NCBI GenBank assembly: GCA_910586645.1
Contig: CAJUIS010000013.1
Location: 6,037 to 70,036, forward strand
Origin: an uncultured Lachnospiraceae bacterium
GTDB taxonomy: Bacteria; Bacillota; Clostridia; Lachnospirales; Lachnospiraceae
Direction: 5' to 3'
DNA: 64,000 nt
Shown here: positions 45,653 through 55,542 of the stretch, in pieces
Layout: each line of letters begins with the position of its first letter
Numbering within the stretch: the stretch's first letter is position 1
Program-made: the position numbers and the translations under genes
Notes under the pieces: generated by a model
What the model saw: the letters and a program-made list of their open reading frames with translations, nothing else
Told to the model about the DNA's origin: nothing
Database searches by the model: none

Positions 45653-47593
45653 ATGGACAATCAGGAACCAAACAAGCAGAACGGCAACCGTAACAATAAA
45701 AACGGGCAGATCGTTATGACCTTTATTATGGTATCGCTTTTGGTGTTATTCATTATGAGTATCGTATCCAATAAATTCACGCAGCAGTACAATCAGGAGC
45801 TTTCCTATACGGAATTTCTGGAAAAAGTGGAAGCAGGTGAAATCGAAAGCGTCAAATTTACAGGAACTCAGATTGACATTGTACAGAAGGCGAAAAAAGG
45901 CTCTAAGCTTAAACTTACCTATTATACGGGAATGGTCAATGATACTGAGCTGGTTTCGACTTTAAAGGAAAAGGACGTAGAGATCTTTGGCTATATTCCC
46001 GATAATACGTCTACCTGGATTTACAACATTTTAAGCTTTGTTATCCCGCTTGCTCTGGTGTGGATTTTGCTTGCGTTTCTGATGAAGCGTATGGGCGGCG
46101 GAGGCGTTATGGGCGTCGGCAAGACGACGGCTAAAGTTTATGTAGAGAAATCGACGGGCGTCACGTTTGTAGACGTGGCCGGGCAGGACGAAGCGAAAGA
46201 GTCTTTGCAGGAGGTCGTGGACTTTCTGCACAATCCGAAAAAATACAGGGATATCGGAGCGAAACTGCCAAAAGGGGCTCTTCTTGTAGGCCCGCCCGGA
46301 ACAGGGAAGACACTGCTTGCAAAGGCGGTTGCGGGAGAGGCAAGCGTGCCGTTTTTCTCGCTGGCAGGTTCGGATTTTGTGGAAATGTTTGTGGGCGTGG
46401 GAGCTTCCCGTGTGAGGGACTTGTTTAAAGAAGCGCAGAAACAGGCGCCCTGTATTATATTCATTGACGAGATCGATGCGATCGGAAAGAGCAGGGATTC
46501 CAGGTTCGGCGGCGGCAACGATGAAAGGGAGCAGACGCTAAACCAGCTTCTTGCCGAGATGGACGGATTTGATACGTCCAAAGGGCTTTTGATTTTAGCG
46601 GCGACAAACCGCCCGGAGGTTTTGGATAAAGCGCTGCTTCGTCCGGGACGTTTTGACCGGAGGATTATTGTGGATCGACCGGATCAGAAAGGAAGGCTTG
46701 AGACGCTGAAAGTACATTCCAAAGACGTTTTAATGGACGAAACGGTGGATTTGGAGGCGCTTGCGCTTGCGACGGCCGGACTTGTAGGATCGGATCTTGC
46801 CAATATGATAAACGAGGCTGCAATCAATGCGGTAAAAAACGGGCGCAAATTTGTCAACCAGTCGGATTTGTTTGAAGCGTTTGAACTTGTGGCGGTCGGA
46901 GGCAAAGAAAAGAAAGACCGCGTGATGAGTGAGAAGGAAAAGAAGATCGTATCCTATCACGAGGTTGGCCATGCGATGGTGACGGCGCTGCAGAAAAACA
47001 CTGAGCCGGTACAAAAGATTACAATTGTGCCGCGTACCATGGGCGCGCTGGGCTATACGCTGCAGACGCCGGAAGAAGAGAAATTTCTTGATACGAAAGA
47101 AGAGCTTTTGTCCAAGATTACGACATTTATGGCGGGGCGCGCAGCGGAAGAAATTGTATTCCATTCCGTTACGAGCGGCGCAGCGAACGATATTGAACAG
47201 GCGACAAACATTGCAAAGGCGATGATTACAAGATTCGGTATGTCGGAGAAGTTTGGCATGATGAGCCTTGTAACGGTGGAAAGCCAGTATCTGGACGGCA
47301 GGGCCGCGATGAACTGTGCGGAAAAGACGGCGGCGCAGGTGGACAAAGAAGTTCTTAAGGTGATTAATTCCTGTTACGCAAAAGCCAAGAAACTTTTAAA
47401 TGAGGACAGGGAAGCGCTGGATCAGATTTCCGAATATCTCTTTGAACATGAAACGATTACGGGCAAGGAGTTTATGAAGATGTTCCGTAAGCTTAAGGGT
47501 CTGCCGGAACCGGAAGAAGAAAAGAAGAGTGACAAAGAGCCTGTCAAAGGCGAAACAATTGATTTGATTGCAGACGACAGTAAGGATGAATAA
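45653..47593 (+). CDS. ftsH: ATP-dependent zinc metalloprotease FtsH
   Basis: 646 aa from ATG 45653 with GGAGGAG upstream; an earlier in-frame start would add 18 atypical residues. Membrane-bound AAA+ protease that degrades misfolded membrane and short-lived proteins. TM1 is at about 19-37 and TM2 at about 120-143, with an extracytoplasmic domain between. Walker A GPPGTGKT is at 213-220, Walker B IIFIDEIDAIG follows, and the SRH region has NRPEVLDKALLRPGRFDR. The zinc site HEVGH starts at H436. The acidic C-terminal tail is typical. uvrC follows by 5 bp. Confidence 0.95.
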   Translation: MDNQEPNKQNGNRNNKNGQIVMTFIMVSLLVLFIMSIVSNKFTQQYNQELSYTEFLEKVEAGEIESVKFTGTQIDIVQKAKKGSKLKLTYYTGMVNDTELVSTLKEKDVEIFGYIPDNTSTWIYNILSFVIPLALVWILLAFLMKRMGGGGVMGVGKTTAKVYVEKSTGVTFVDVAGQDEAKESLQEVVDFLHNPKKYRDIGAKLPKGALLVGPPGTGKTLLAKAVAGEASVPFFSLAGSDFVEMFVGVGASRVRDLFKEAQKQAPCIIFIDEIDAIGKSRDSRFGGGNDEREQTLNQLLAEMDGFDTSKGLLILAATNRPEVLDKALLRPGRFDRRIIVDRPDQKGRLETLKVHSKDVLMDETVDLEALALATAGLVGSDLANMINEAAINAVKNGRKFVNQSDLFEAFELVAVGGKEKKDRVMSEKEKKIVSYHEVGHAMVTALQKNTEPVQKITIVPRTMGALGYTLQTPEEEKFLDTKEELLSKITTFMAGRAAEEIVFHSVTSGAANDIEQATNIAKAMITRFGMSEKFGMMSLVTVESQYLDGRAAMNCAEKTAAQVDKEVLKVINSCYAKAKKLLNEDREALDQISEYLFEHETITGKEFMKMFRKLKGLPEPEEEKKSDKEPVKGETIDLIADDSKDE

Positions 47594-47598
47594 GAAAT

Positions 47599-49545
47599 AT
47601 GTTTCATTTGGAAGAAGAACTGAAAAAACTCCCGGATCAGCCGGGAGTTTATATTATGCATGACAAAAAAGACGCGATTATTTATGTTGGGAAAGCCGTT
47701 TCCCTGACAAAGCGGGTGCATCAGTATTTTCAGGCCAGCCATAATGAAGGGCCAAAAAAGGATCGTATGGTAAAACAGATTGCAAGATTCGAGTACATTG
47801 TGACAGACTCTGAGGTAGAGGCCCTTGTACTGGAATGCAACCTGATTAAGGAACACAGGCCAAAATACAATACATTGCTGCGGGATGATAAATCTTATCC
47901 GTATATTAAAGTGACTCTGGGCGACGAGTATCCGAGAGTCCTTTTTTCACATCAGATGAAGAAAGACAAATCCAGGTATTTTGGCCCGTATACGAGCGCG
48001 GGGGCGGTAAAGAATACAGTGGATTTAATCAATAAGCTCTATGGGCTGCGCACCTGCAGGCGTATCCTGCCAAAGGATATTGGGAAGGAGAGACCCTGTT
48101 TGAACTACCATATCAAACAATGTACGGCGCCTTGCCAAAACAGCATTTCAAAGGAAGATTACAATGAGCGCATAAAACAGGCAATCCGGTTTTTAAACGG
48201 AGAATTTCTGCCTGTTATGCGGGAGCTTGAGGAGAAAATGGCAGCGGCGGCGGCTTTGATGGAATTTGAGAAAGCGGCGGAGTGCAGGGACTTGCTAAAC
48301 AGCGTAAAGCAGATTGCGCAGAAACAGAAAATCACAGATGCAAATGATGAAGACAGGGACGTCATCGGTTTGGCGAAAGACAAAGAAGACGCAGTGGTTC
48401 AGGTCTTTTTTATCCGGGGCGGCAAGCTGATCGGGAGAGAGCATTTTTATATCAAAATTGCCGAAGAAGACAGCAGGGAGCAGATTTTGACTGTATTTCT
48501 CAAACAATATTATGCGGGAACGCCGTTTATTCCCAGGATGATTATGCTGCCGTCCTGCATAGAGGAAAAAGAAGTGATTGAAGAATGGCTTACAGGCAGA
48601 CGGGGGCAGAAGGCGTATATCAAAATTCCACGGAAAGGGATGAAAGAGAAATTAGTTGAACTTGCGGCGAAAAACGCAAGGCTTGTACTTGCCCAGGACA
48701 AGGAAAAGTTAAAGCGGGAGGAAGGGCGGACAATTGGGGCTGTCAAAGAGATTGCCGGGCTTTTGGGACTTTCAGGAGTTGCGCGCATGGAAGCTTATGA
48801 TATTTCCAATATCAGCGGATTTCAGTCGGTCGGGTCAATGGTGGTTTATGAGAAAGGAAAACCCTGCCGCAGCGACTACCGGAAATTCCGGCTTAAGACA
48901 GTGTCCGGCCCGGACGATTACGCTTCGATGCGCGAAGTGTTGACCAGACGTTTTTCCCACGGGATGGCAGAACAGGAAGAGCTTAAGGAGAAAGGGCTTT
49001 CAGACGCTTACGGAAGTTTTACCAAATTTCCGGATTTGATTATGATGGACGGAGGAAAAGGGCAGGTTGGTACGGCGCTTCGCGTTTTAGAAGAACTTGG
49101 ACTTAAAATTCCTGTGTGCGGTATGGTAAAAGATGATAATCACAGGACGCGCGGGTTATACTATCATAATGCAGAGATTCCAATAGACAGAGACAGCGAG
49201 GGATTTAAACTGATTACAAGAATCCAGGACGAAGCCCACAGGTTTGCGATTGAGTACCACAGATCGCTGCGGAGCAAAGGGCAGGTGCATTCTGTGCTGG
49301 ATGATATACCGGGAATCGGGCCGTCCAGAAGAAAGGCTTTGATGATGCGGTTTCCTTCTCTGGAAGCCATCCGCAACGCCGATGTAAAAGAATTATCCGA
49401 AACGCCGTCCATGAATGAAAAAGCTGCGAAAGCCGTTTATCTTCATTTTCATTCTGTTGATGAAAAGGAAGAAGTATGCTATACTGAACAGACCAGAAAA
49501 GAAGAAAAAATACAGGAAGGAGAAGAGGATTATGGAAGGCGTTAG
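47599..49545 (+). CDS. uvrC: excinuclease ABC subunit C
   Basis: 648 aa. It makes the two incisions in nucleotide excision repair with UvrA and UvrB. The N-terminal GIY-YIG nuclease shows QPGVYIM and IIYVGKAVSLTKRV. The RPCLNYHIKQCTAPC block is typical of bacterial UvrC. The UvrB-binding UVR motif is near FEKAAECRDLL, followed by the RNase H-like nuclease (EAYDISNISG, MMDGGKGQV). C-terminal HhH motifs include DDIPGIGPSRRKALM. The last 14 bp overlap hprK. The extra acidic C-terminal tail after the HhH region (about 20 residues) is probably there because the reading frame extends over the hprK ribosome site. Confidence 0.94.
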   Translation: MFHLEEELKKLPDQPGVYIMHDKKDAIIYVGKAVSLTKRVHQYFQASHNEGPKKDRMVKQIARFEYIVTDSEVEALVLECNLIKEHRPKYNTLLRDDKSYPYIKVTLGDEYPRVLFSHQMKKDKSRYFGPYTSAGAVKNTVDLINKLYGLRTCRRILPKDIGKERPCLNYHIKQCTAPCQNSISKEDYNERIKQAIRFLNGEFLPVMRELEEKMAAAAALMEFEKAAECRDLLNSVKQIAQKQKITDANDEDRDVIGLAKDKEDAVVQVFFIRGGKLIGREHFYIKIAEEDSREQILTVFLKQYYAGTPFIPRMIMLPSCIEEKEVIEEWLTGRRGQKAYIKIPRKGMKEKLVELAAKNARLVLAQDKEKLKREEGRTIGAVKEIAGLLGLSGVARMEAYDISNISGFQSVGSMVVYEKGKPCRSDYRKFRLKTVSGPDDYASMREVLTRRFSHGMAEQEELKEKGLSDAYGSFTKFPDLIMMDGGKGQVGTALRVLEELGLKIPVCGMVKDDNHRTRGLYYHNAEIPIDRDSEGFKLITRIQDEAHRFAIEYHRSLRSKGQVHSVLDDIPGIGPSRRKALMMRFPSLEAIRNADVKELSETPSMNEKAAKAVYLHFHSVDEKEEVCYTEQTRKEEKIQEGEEDYGRR

Positions 49546-50464
49546 TGTAGCGAAAATTGCAAAAAAAATGGAGCTGAATAACTTTACCAAAGACATTGAA
49601 TTAAAAAAACACCGCATTCTGCTTTCCGATGTCAATCGTCCGGCGCTGCAGCTCAACGGGTTTTTTGAGCATTTTGAGCAGTCCCGCGTAGAGATTATTG
49701 GAATGGTGGAATATGCGAATTTACAGAAAAAGACAGAGGAGGAGAGGAAAGAATTGTATGACGCATTTCTTTCTTTTGACATCCCCTGTGTTATTTTCTG
49801 CCGCGGCTTTGAGCCGGATGAGATGTTTTTGGAGGCGGCAATCCGCAATGAAATTCCGGTGCTTGGCACAGAGCAGCCGACGTCTGAATTTATGGCGGAG
49901 CTTATCAATATCCTGACGGAAGAGCTTGCGCCATGCATCACTATCCATGGGGTTTTGGTGGACGTATACGGAGAGGGCCTTCTGATTATGGGAGAGAGCG
50001 GAATCGGAAAGAGCGAGGCTGCGCTCGAGCTTGTAAAAAGAGGCCACCGCCTTGTTACGGACGACGTTGTGGAAATCCGGAAAATCAACGATCATACGCT
50101 TGTGGGGACTTCACCGGAGATTACCAGGTATTTTATTGAACTGAGAGGCATTGGAATTATCAATGTAAAGACGCTTTTCGGCGTGGAATGCGTCAAAGAA
50201 AAGCAGAACATTGACTTGGTGATTAAGCTGTCAGACTGGAAGAAAGAAAACAATTACGACCGTTTTGGACTGGAAGAGGAATATACGGAGATTTTAGGCA
50301 ATAAGATCGTCTGTCATTCGCTTCCGATCCGTCCGGGAAGGAATCTTGCTGTCATCTGTGAAGCGGCGGCGGTAAATCACCGTCAGAAGAAGATGGGATA
50401 TAACGCTTCTTTGGATTTGTACAGCCGCGTGCAGGCGAATTTCGCAAAAAAAGAAGAAGAATAG
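49532..50464 (+). CDS. hprK: HPr kinase/phosphorylase
   Basis: 310 aa from ATG 49532, which has AGGAAGGAGAAG upstream and overlaps uvrC by 14 bp; the longer in-frame start at 49415 lies inside uvrC. It phosphorylates Ser46 of HPr when fructose bisphosphate is high and reverses this with Pi, setting CcpA-type catabolite repression. Walker A is GESGIGKS (154-161), and the family signature ELRGIGIINVKTLFG follows. The N-terminal domain (about 1-125) is the usual non-catalytic Mur-like domain. With PPi-phosphofructokinase, fba and ldh in the same window it fits sugar-controlled fermentation. Confidence 0.94.
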   Translation: MEGVSVAKIAKKMELNNFTKDIELKKHRILLSDVNRPALQLNGFFEHFEQSRVEIIGMVEYANLQKKTEEERKELYDAFLSFDIPCVIFCRGFEPDEMFLEAAIRNEIPVLGTEQPTSEFMAELINILTEELAPCITIHGVLVDVYGEGLLIMGESGIGKSEAALELVKRGHRLVTDDVVEIRKINDHTLVGTSPEITRYFIELRGIGIINVKTLFGVECVKEKQNIDLVIKLSDWKKENNYDRFGLEEEYTEILGNKIVCHSLPIRPGRNLAVICEAAAVNHRQKKMGYNASLDLYSRVQANFAKKEEE

Positions 50465-50479
50465 AGGAAGACTGACAAA

Positions 50480-51877
50480 ATGGAAAATAAAAATGCATGG
50501 GAAAAGTATCCCCAGGGTGAAGACAGACAGAAACTGATGGATTTTGCGGAGAGTTACCGCAGGTTTATTTCAAAATGCAAAACGGAAAGAGAATGTGTGC
50601 GGGAGTTTACGGCGCTGGCAAGACAGGCCGGTTTTTTGGAGCTGGACGGACTGATTGAAAAAGGAGCGCAGCTTAAGGCGGGAGACAGGGTCTATGTCAA
50701 TTACATGGGCAAGGCGATGGCTCTTTTTGTCATTGGAAAACAGGATCTGGAAAAGGGAATGAATATTTTAGGAGCGCATATCGATTCTCCGAGGCTTGAT
50801 TTAAAACAGGTGCCGCTGTATGAGGATACGGAACTTGCGATGCTCGACACGCATTACTATGGCGGCGTAAAAAAATACCAGTGGGTGACGCTTCCGCTTG
50901 CAATGCATGGCGTATTTGCCAAAAAAGACGGTACGGTCGTAAATGTGTCGATTGGGGAGAAGCCGGAAGATCCGGTGTTTGGAATCAGCGATCTTTTGAT
51001 TCATCTTTCCGGAGAACAGATGGACAAAAAAGCGGCAAAAGTCATTGAAGGAGAGAAGCTGGATCTTTTGATTGGCAGCATTCCATGGAAAAAAGAAGAC
51101 GAGAAAAAGGAGGCCAAGGACACCGTTAAAGCGAATATCCTCCGGATTTTAGAGGAGACGTATGGCGTCGGGGAAGAAGATTTTCTTTCGGCGGAAATCG
51201 AAATTGTTCCGGCAGGCGAGGCGAGGGATTATGGACTGGACCGCAGCATGATTATGGGGTACGGGCATGATGACAGGGTATGCGCCTACCCGTCCTTTCA
51301 GGCGGTTTTAAATATAAAAGAGCCGGAGACGACGAGCGTATGCCTTCTTGTGGATAAGGAAGAAATCGGCAGTGTGGGCGCGACAGGAATGCAGTCGAGG
51401 TTTTTTGAAAACAGCGTGGCGGAGATTTTAAATCTTCTTGGCAAATACTCAGAGCTTGCAGTGCGCCGTGCAATGCGAAATTCCAGAATGCTCTCTTCTG
51501 ACGTCAGCGCTGCATACGATCCGAATTATCCGGAAGTTATGGAAAAACGGAATGCGGCATACTTTGGAAAGGGCCTTGTATTTAACAAATATACCGGATC
51601 AAGAGGAAAAAGCGGCTCAAATGATGCGAATGCAGAATACATGGCGCAGATCCGCAATATACTGGACGGTAAAAATATTGCGTTTCAGACTTCAGAGCTT
51701 GGAAAGGTAGATCAGGGCGGCGGCGGAACAATTGCATATATCCTGGCAAATTATGGCATGCAGGTGATTGACAGCGGCGTTGCGGTGCTGAATATGCACG
51801 CTCCATGGGAAATTATCAGCAAAGTGGATTTATTTGAAGCGCTGCAGGGGTATGAGGCATTTTTAAAAGAGGCGTAG
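50480..51877 (+). CDS. M18-family metalloaminopeptidase
   Basis: 465 aa. It removes N-terminal, often acidic or neutral, residues from peptides; zinc-dependent. Metal and catalytic motifs are GAHIDSPRLDLK (about 94-105), YGHDDRVCAY, the DKEEIGSVGATGMQS block carrying the Glu pair, and the late NMHAPWEI with metal-binding His. The length fits the bacterial ApeB-like branch. It has no signal peptide, so it acts in the cytoplasm. It lies between hprK (15-bp gap) and murB (5-bp gap), in one likely transcript. Confidence 0.9.
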   Translation: MENKNAWEKYPQGEDRQKLMDFAESYRRFISKCKTERECVREFTALARQAGFLELDGLIEKGAQLKAGDRVYVNYMGKAMALFVIGKQDLEKGMNILGAHIDSPRLDLKQVPLYEDTELAMLDTHYYGGVKKYQWVTLPLAMHGVFAKKDGTVVNVSIGEKPEDPVFGISDLLIHLSGEQMDKKAAKVIEGEKLDLLIGSIPWKKEDEKKEAKDTVKANILRILEETYGVGEEDFLSAEIEIVPAGEARDYGLDRSMIMGYGHDDRVCAYPSFQAVLNIKEPETTSVCLLVDKEEIGSVGATGMQSRFFENSVAEILNLLGKYSELAVRRAMRNSRMLSSDVSAAYDPNYPEVMEKRNAAYFGKGLVFNKYTGSRGKSGSNDANAEYMAQIRNILDGKNIAFQTSELGKVDQGGGGTIAYILANYGMQVIDSGVAVLNMHAPWEIISKVDLFEALQGYEAFLKEA

Positions 51878-51882
51878 AAGAC

Positions 51883-52788
51883 GTGGAAATATTAATCAAG
51901 GAATTGAATCGGATTTTAGAAAAAGATCAGATTGCAGAAAATGAGCCATTGGGCCGCCATACGACTTTTCGTGTGGGCGGTCCGGCGGATTTATATCTTG
52001 CGCCGAAGGAATCACAGCTTTCCTCAGTGTTAAAGCTCCTTTCAGAATACGGGGTTCCTGTGACGGTGATAGGGAACGGCAGCAATCTTTTGATAGGGGA
52101 TAAAGGCATACGGGGAGCCGTCATTGAAATCGGAGGGCAGATGTCTGAGATTTCGGTTGAAGGGACGCGCATAACTGCAAAAGCCGGCGCGCTTTTGGTG
52201 AAAGCGGCTCAGAAAGCTCTGGAAAACGGGCTTTCAGGAATGGAATTTGCCTCAGGGATTCCGGGAAGCGTCGGCGGGGCTATGGTGATGAATGCCGGAG
52301 CTTACGGCGGCGAGATGAAAGACATTACAGAATCGGTAAAAATCCTGCAGAAGGACGGAAAGGTGCGCAGGCTGACCAAGGAGGAAATCGGGTTTTCCTA
52401 TCGGGGCAGCGTGCTTTCGCGAAAAGATTATCTGGCGCTGGAAGCCACATTTTGTCTTACGGAAGCGGATCCGGCGCAGATTCGTCAAAAGATGGAAGAA
52501 TTAAAAGAGAGGCGCTTGAGCAAACAGCCTCTGGAATATCCAAGCGCCGGGAGCACATTTAAACGTCCGGACGGATATTTTGCAGGAAAACTGATTATGG
52601 ACGCGGGGCTGGCCGGGTTTTCCGTGGGCGGAGCGCAGGTATCTAAGAAACACTGCGGTTTTGTGATCAATCATAAAGGAGCGACGGCAGCCGACATACT
52701 GGCTGTCATACGGCATGTGCAAAAAGCCGTAAAAGAACGGTTTGGAGTGGATTTACAGACAGAAGTGAAGCTGCTGGGTGAGTTTTAG
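51883..52788 (+). CDS. murB: UDP-N-acetylenolpyruvoylglucosamine reductase
   Basis: 301 aa, GTG start at 51883 with AAAGAGG upstream. It reduces UDP-GlcNAc-enolpyruvate to UDP-MurNAc with NADPH and FAD in cell wall precursor synthesis. FAD-binding marks are HTTFRVGGPADLYL and GNGSNLLIGDKGIRG. ASGIPGSVGGAMVMNAGAYG is diagnostic, and the catalytic Ser is in YPSAGSTFKRP. The C-terminal block KHCGFVINHKGATAADI matches the shorter type II MurB of Gram-positives. It is followed by rapZ after 36 bp. Confidence 0.94.
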   Translation: MEILIKELNRILEKDQIAENEPLGRHTTFRVGGPADLYLAPKESQLSSVLKLLSEYGVPVTVIGNGSNLLIGDKGIRGAVIEIGGQMSEISVEGTRITAKAGALLVKAAQKALENGLSGMEFASGIPGSVGGAMVMNAGAYGGEMKDITESVKILQKDGKVRRLTKEEIGFSYRGSVLSRKDYLALEATFCLTEADPAQIRQKMEELKERRLSKQPLEYPSAGSTFKRPDGYFAGKLIMDAGLAGFSVGGAQVSKKHCGFVINHKGATAADILAVIRHVQKAVKERFGVDLQTEVKLLGEF

Positions 52789-52824
52789 GCGGCAGAAAGA
52801 CAGGCAGACAGGGCGGGGGTAAGG

Positions 52825-53697
52825 ATGAAACTGGTAATACTGACGGGAATGTCGGGAGCCGGAAAGAGTACGGCGCTTAAGATGATGGAAGATATCGGGT
52901 TTTATTGCGTGGATAATCTTCCGGTTCCGTTGATCGAAAAATTTTTGGAGCTGTCCGAAACAAGCAAAGAGGAGATTCAGAAGTTTGCGATAGGAATTGA
53001 CATTCGAAACGGCAAGGTTCTTTTAGAACTGCATGAAGTATTGGAACGTCTGGATCAGGGCGGAAATAAGCCGGAGATATTATTTTTGGACGCCGAGGAC
53101 GGCGTTCTTGTCAAACGATACAAAGAGACGAGGAGAAACCATCCGCTGTCCGGCGGCAGGCGTGTGGAAGAAGGGATTGCAGCCGAGCGTGAGCGGGTTG
53201 GCTTTCTGCGCAGCCGGGCAGACTACATTATTGATACCAGCAGGCTTTTGACGAGAGAGCTTCGGGCGGAACTGGATAAAATTTTCGTGCAGCAGAAGGA
53301 CTATAAAAATCTTTTTATTACAATTTTGTCATTTGGGTTTAAATATGGAATTCCGGCGGATTCAGATCTGGTATTTGATGTGCGTTTCCTGCCCAATCCT
53401 TATTATATTGAGGGGCTGCGCGCAAAGAGCGGAAATGACAAGGAGATACAGGATTACGTGCTGCAGTTTGAAGAAGCTCATACCTTTTTAAAAAAGCTGG
53501 CGGATATGGTAGGTTTTCTGATTCCGAATTATATCATTGAAGGAAAAAACCAGTTGGTGATAAGTATCGGATGCACCGGGGGCAAGCACCGCTCGGTCAC
53601 TTTGGCAAATGAACTGTACAAACAGATTTCAGAATATAAGGGATATGGACTTAAGATCGAACACAGAGATATAGAGAAAGACGTGCTGAGGAAGTAA
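52825..53697 (+). CDS. rapZ: RNase adapter / nucleotide-binding protein RapZ
   Basis: 290 aa. RapZ/YvcJ proteins bind nucleotide and, in E. coli, a GlmZ-type small RNA; the Gram-positive partner is less clear. Walker A is GMSGAGKST (8-16). The middle has ETRRNHPLSGG and IDTSRL. The C-terminal metabolite-binding domain shows FGFKYGIPADSDLVFDVRFLPNP and SIGCTGGKHRSV. The length is standard. The gene order murB-rapZ-whiA is familiar from Firmicutes, but YvcK, usually between rapZ and whiA, is absent here; whiA begins 1 bp later. Confidence 0.94.
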   Translation: MKLVILTGMSGAGKSTALKMMEDIGFYCVDNLPVPLIEKFLELSETSKEEIQKFAIGIDIRNGKVLLELHEVLERLDQGGNKPEILFLDAEDGVLVKRYKETRRNHPLSGGRRVEEGIAAERERVGFLRSRADYIIDTSRLLTRELRAELDKIFVQQKDYKNLFITILSFGFKYGIPADSDLVFDVRFLPNPYYIEGLRAKSGNDKEIQDYVLQFEEAHTFLKKLADMVGFLIPNYIIEGKNQLVISIGCTGGKHRSVTLANELYKQISEYKGYGLKIEHRDIEKDVLRK

Positions 53698-53698
53698 G

Positions 53699-54616
53699 AT
53701 GTCATTTTCAGGCGATGTAAAAAAAGAACTGGCCGGACAGGTTGGAGGAGGCAGGCACTGCAGACTTGCGGAATTGTCTGCAATCATCAGTTTTGCTGGA
53801 AAATTAAGCGCGGCGGATAAGAGCCTTTGTCTTAAAATAGAGACAGCGAATTCTGCTTTAAAAGAAAAATACAAAAAGCTGCTGTCACTTTTGTTTTCCA
53901 TAGAAGAGCCGCCCGGAGGGCTTTTCGGAGAAGAAGCTTTAAAGGTTTTGGAAAGCGTGAAAATGTGGGACGCACAGAAAAACCGTTTTCGTGACATGGA
54001 GACAGTAGACGGTCTTTTGATTCAGCAGGCATGCTGCAGACGGGCGTTTATCCGCGGGGCGTTTTTAGCCTGCGGTTCGATGAGCAGTCCCGACAAAGCA
54101 TATCATTTTGAAATTGTCTGCAGGACGAAAAAGCAGGCCGGACAGCTTTTGCATATCATCAATTGTTTTGATATGGAGGCGAGAATTGCGCTGCGAAAAA
54201 AAAATCAGGTGCTCTATATAAAAGAAGGGGCGCATATCGTAGATCTTTTAAACATTATGGAAGCCCATGAGTCTTTGATGAATCTTGAAAATGTAAGGAT
54301 TGTCAAAGAGGTGCGCAATCTGGTCAACCGGAAGGTAAACTGTGAGACGGCGAATATCAGTAAAACTGTGGGCGCGGCTGTGCGCCAAACGGAAGATATC
54401 CTTTTTATTAAAAATACAATGGGACTGGAAAGCCTGCCGGATCATCTGCGCGAGGCGGCAGGCCTGCGTCTGGAATATCCGGACGCTCCGCTCAAAGAGC
54501 TTGGAACTTATTTAAATCCCCCGGTGGGAAAATCCGGCATGAATCACAGGCTCAGAAGAATATCGGAAATTGCGTCAGAGATGGGGAAAAAAAGCAAGGG
54601 GGAGAATGCGCCATGA
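53699..54616 (+). CDS. whiA: DNA-binding protein WhiA
   Basis: 305 aa. WhiA combines a degenerate LAGLIDADG homing-endonuclease-like fold with a C-terminal helix-turn-helix and influences cell division and sporulation-related processes. Marks are SFSGDVKKELA at the start, CCRRAFIRGAFLACGSMSSP in the LAGLIDADG part, and the HTH region LREAAGLRLEYPDAPLKELGTYL with SGMNHRLRRI. Length is typical. It begins 1 bp after rapZ and its stop overlaps the lipid kinase start by 4 bp (ATGA). Confidence 0.94.
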   Translation: MSFSGDVKKELAGQVGGGRHCRLAELSAIISFAGKLSAADKSLCLKIETANSALKEKYKKLLSLLFSIEEPPGGLFGEEALKVLESVKMWDAQKNRFRDMETVDGLLIQQACCRRAFIRGAFLACGSMSSPDKAYHFEIVCRTKKQAGQLLHIINCFDMEARIALRKKNQVLYIKEGAHIVDLLNIMEAHESLMNLENVRIVKEVRNLVNRKVNCETANISKTVGAAVRQTEDILFIKNTMGLESLPDHLREAAGLRLEYPDAPLKELGTYLNPPVGKSGMNHRLRRISEIASEMGKKSKGENAP

Positions 54617-55503
54617 AAAAACTTTTATTTATATTTAATCCATACGCAGGAAAGGCGCAGATCAAAAGTAAACTTCTGCAGATTGTGGACATTATGGTAA
54701 AAGGGGGATTTGAAGTTACAATTTATCCGACGCAGGCAAAGGAAGACGCATTAAAGATAGTAAAGGACAGGGCAGGGGAATTTGACCTGATCGTCTGCAG
54801 CGGCGGGGACGGGACTTTGGACGAGGCCGTTACAGGCATGATGCTTTCCGAAAAGAAAGTGCCGCTTGGCTATATACCGGCCGGAAGCACCAATGATTTC
54901 GCCAATTCCCTGAAAATCCCGAAGGATATGGCGAAGGCGGCAGTCATAGCGGTATCCGGAAAGAAATTCGCCTGTGACGTTGGAAAATTTAATGAAGATT
55001 CGTTTATTTACGTTGCGGCATTTGGGATCTTTACGGCAGTGTCCTATAAAACAAGCCAGAAATGGAAAAATATATTGGGTCATGCGGCATATTTTTTGGA
55101 AGGAGTGAAAAGCCTGACCGATATTACCTCCTACCGCATCCGTGTGGAATGCGCCGGAAAAACGATCGAAGATGAATTTATCTATGGTATGATTACAAAC
55201 TCCAATTCCGTAGGCGGGTTTAAGAACATGACAGGAAAGAATGTGCTTTTGGATGACGGAAAGTTTGAGGTTACGCTAATCCGTATGCCCAAAAATTTTG
55301 GGGAGCTGAACGCGATTTTAGGTTCTCTGACGAAACTGATTGACAACACGGATTTGATCTATTCTTTTAAATGCAGCAATATCCGTTTTATTTCAGGAAA
55401 AGAAGTGCCCTGGACGCTGGACGGGGAATTTGGCGGGAGCCACCGGGAAGTGGAGATTTGGAATATCCACAGGGCTCTGGAAATTATGGTCAGAAAGAAA
55501 TAA
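54613..55503 (+). CDS. YegS/BmrU-type lipid (diacylglycerol) kinase
   Basis: 296 aa. It phosphorylates diacylglycerol or a related lipid with ATP. N-terminal marks are LLFIFNPYAGKAQ and the kinase core CSGGDGTLDEAVTG (about 58-71), then GYIPAGSTNDFANSL. The C-terminal beta domain ends near WTLDGEFGG. It has no TM segments, as usual for this soluble membrane-associated family. It is translationally coupled to whiA by a 4-bp overlap; whether this reflects shared function or merely genome packing is open. Confidence 0.88.
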   Translation: MKKLLFIFNPYAGKAQIKSKLLQIVDIMVKGGFEVTIYPTQAKEDALKIVKDRAGEFDLIVCSGGDGTLDEAVTGMMLSEKKVPLGYIPAGSTNDFANSLKIPKDMAKAAVIAVSGKKFACDVGKFNEDSFIYVAAFGIFTAVSYKTSQKWKNILGHAAYFLEGVKSLTDITSYRIRVECAGKTIEDEFIYGMITNSNSVGGFKNMTGKNVLLDDGKFEVTLIRMPKNFGELNAILGSLTKLIDNTDLIYSFKCSNIRFISGKEVPWTLDGEFGGSHREVEIWNIHRALEIMVRKK

Positions 55504-55542
55504 ATAAATGAATTGGGTCTTTATTTTTGAAAAGAATTAAGC

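Noticed and set aside
49415..49531. Longer hprK start inside uvrC
   Set aside because: The added residues are the wrong-frame reading of the uvrC end and lack family similarity; ATG 49532 has the ribosome site.
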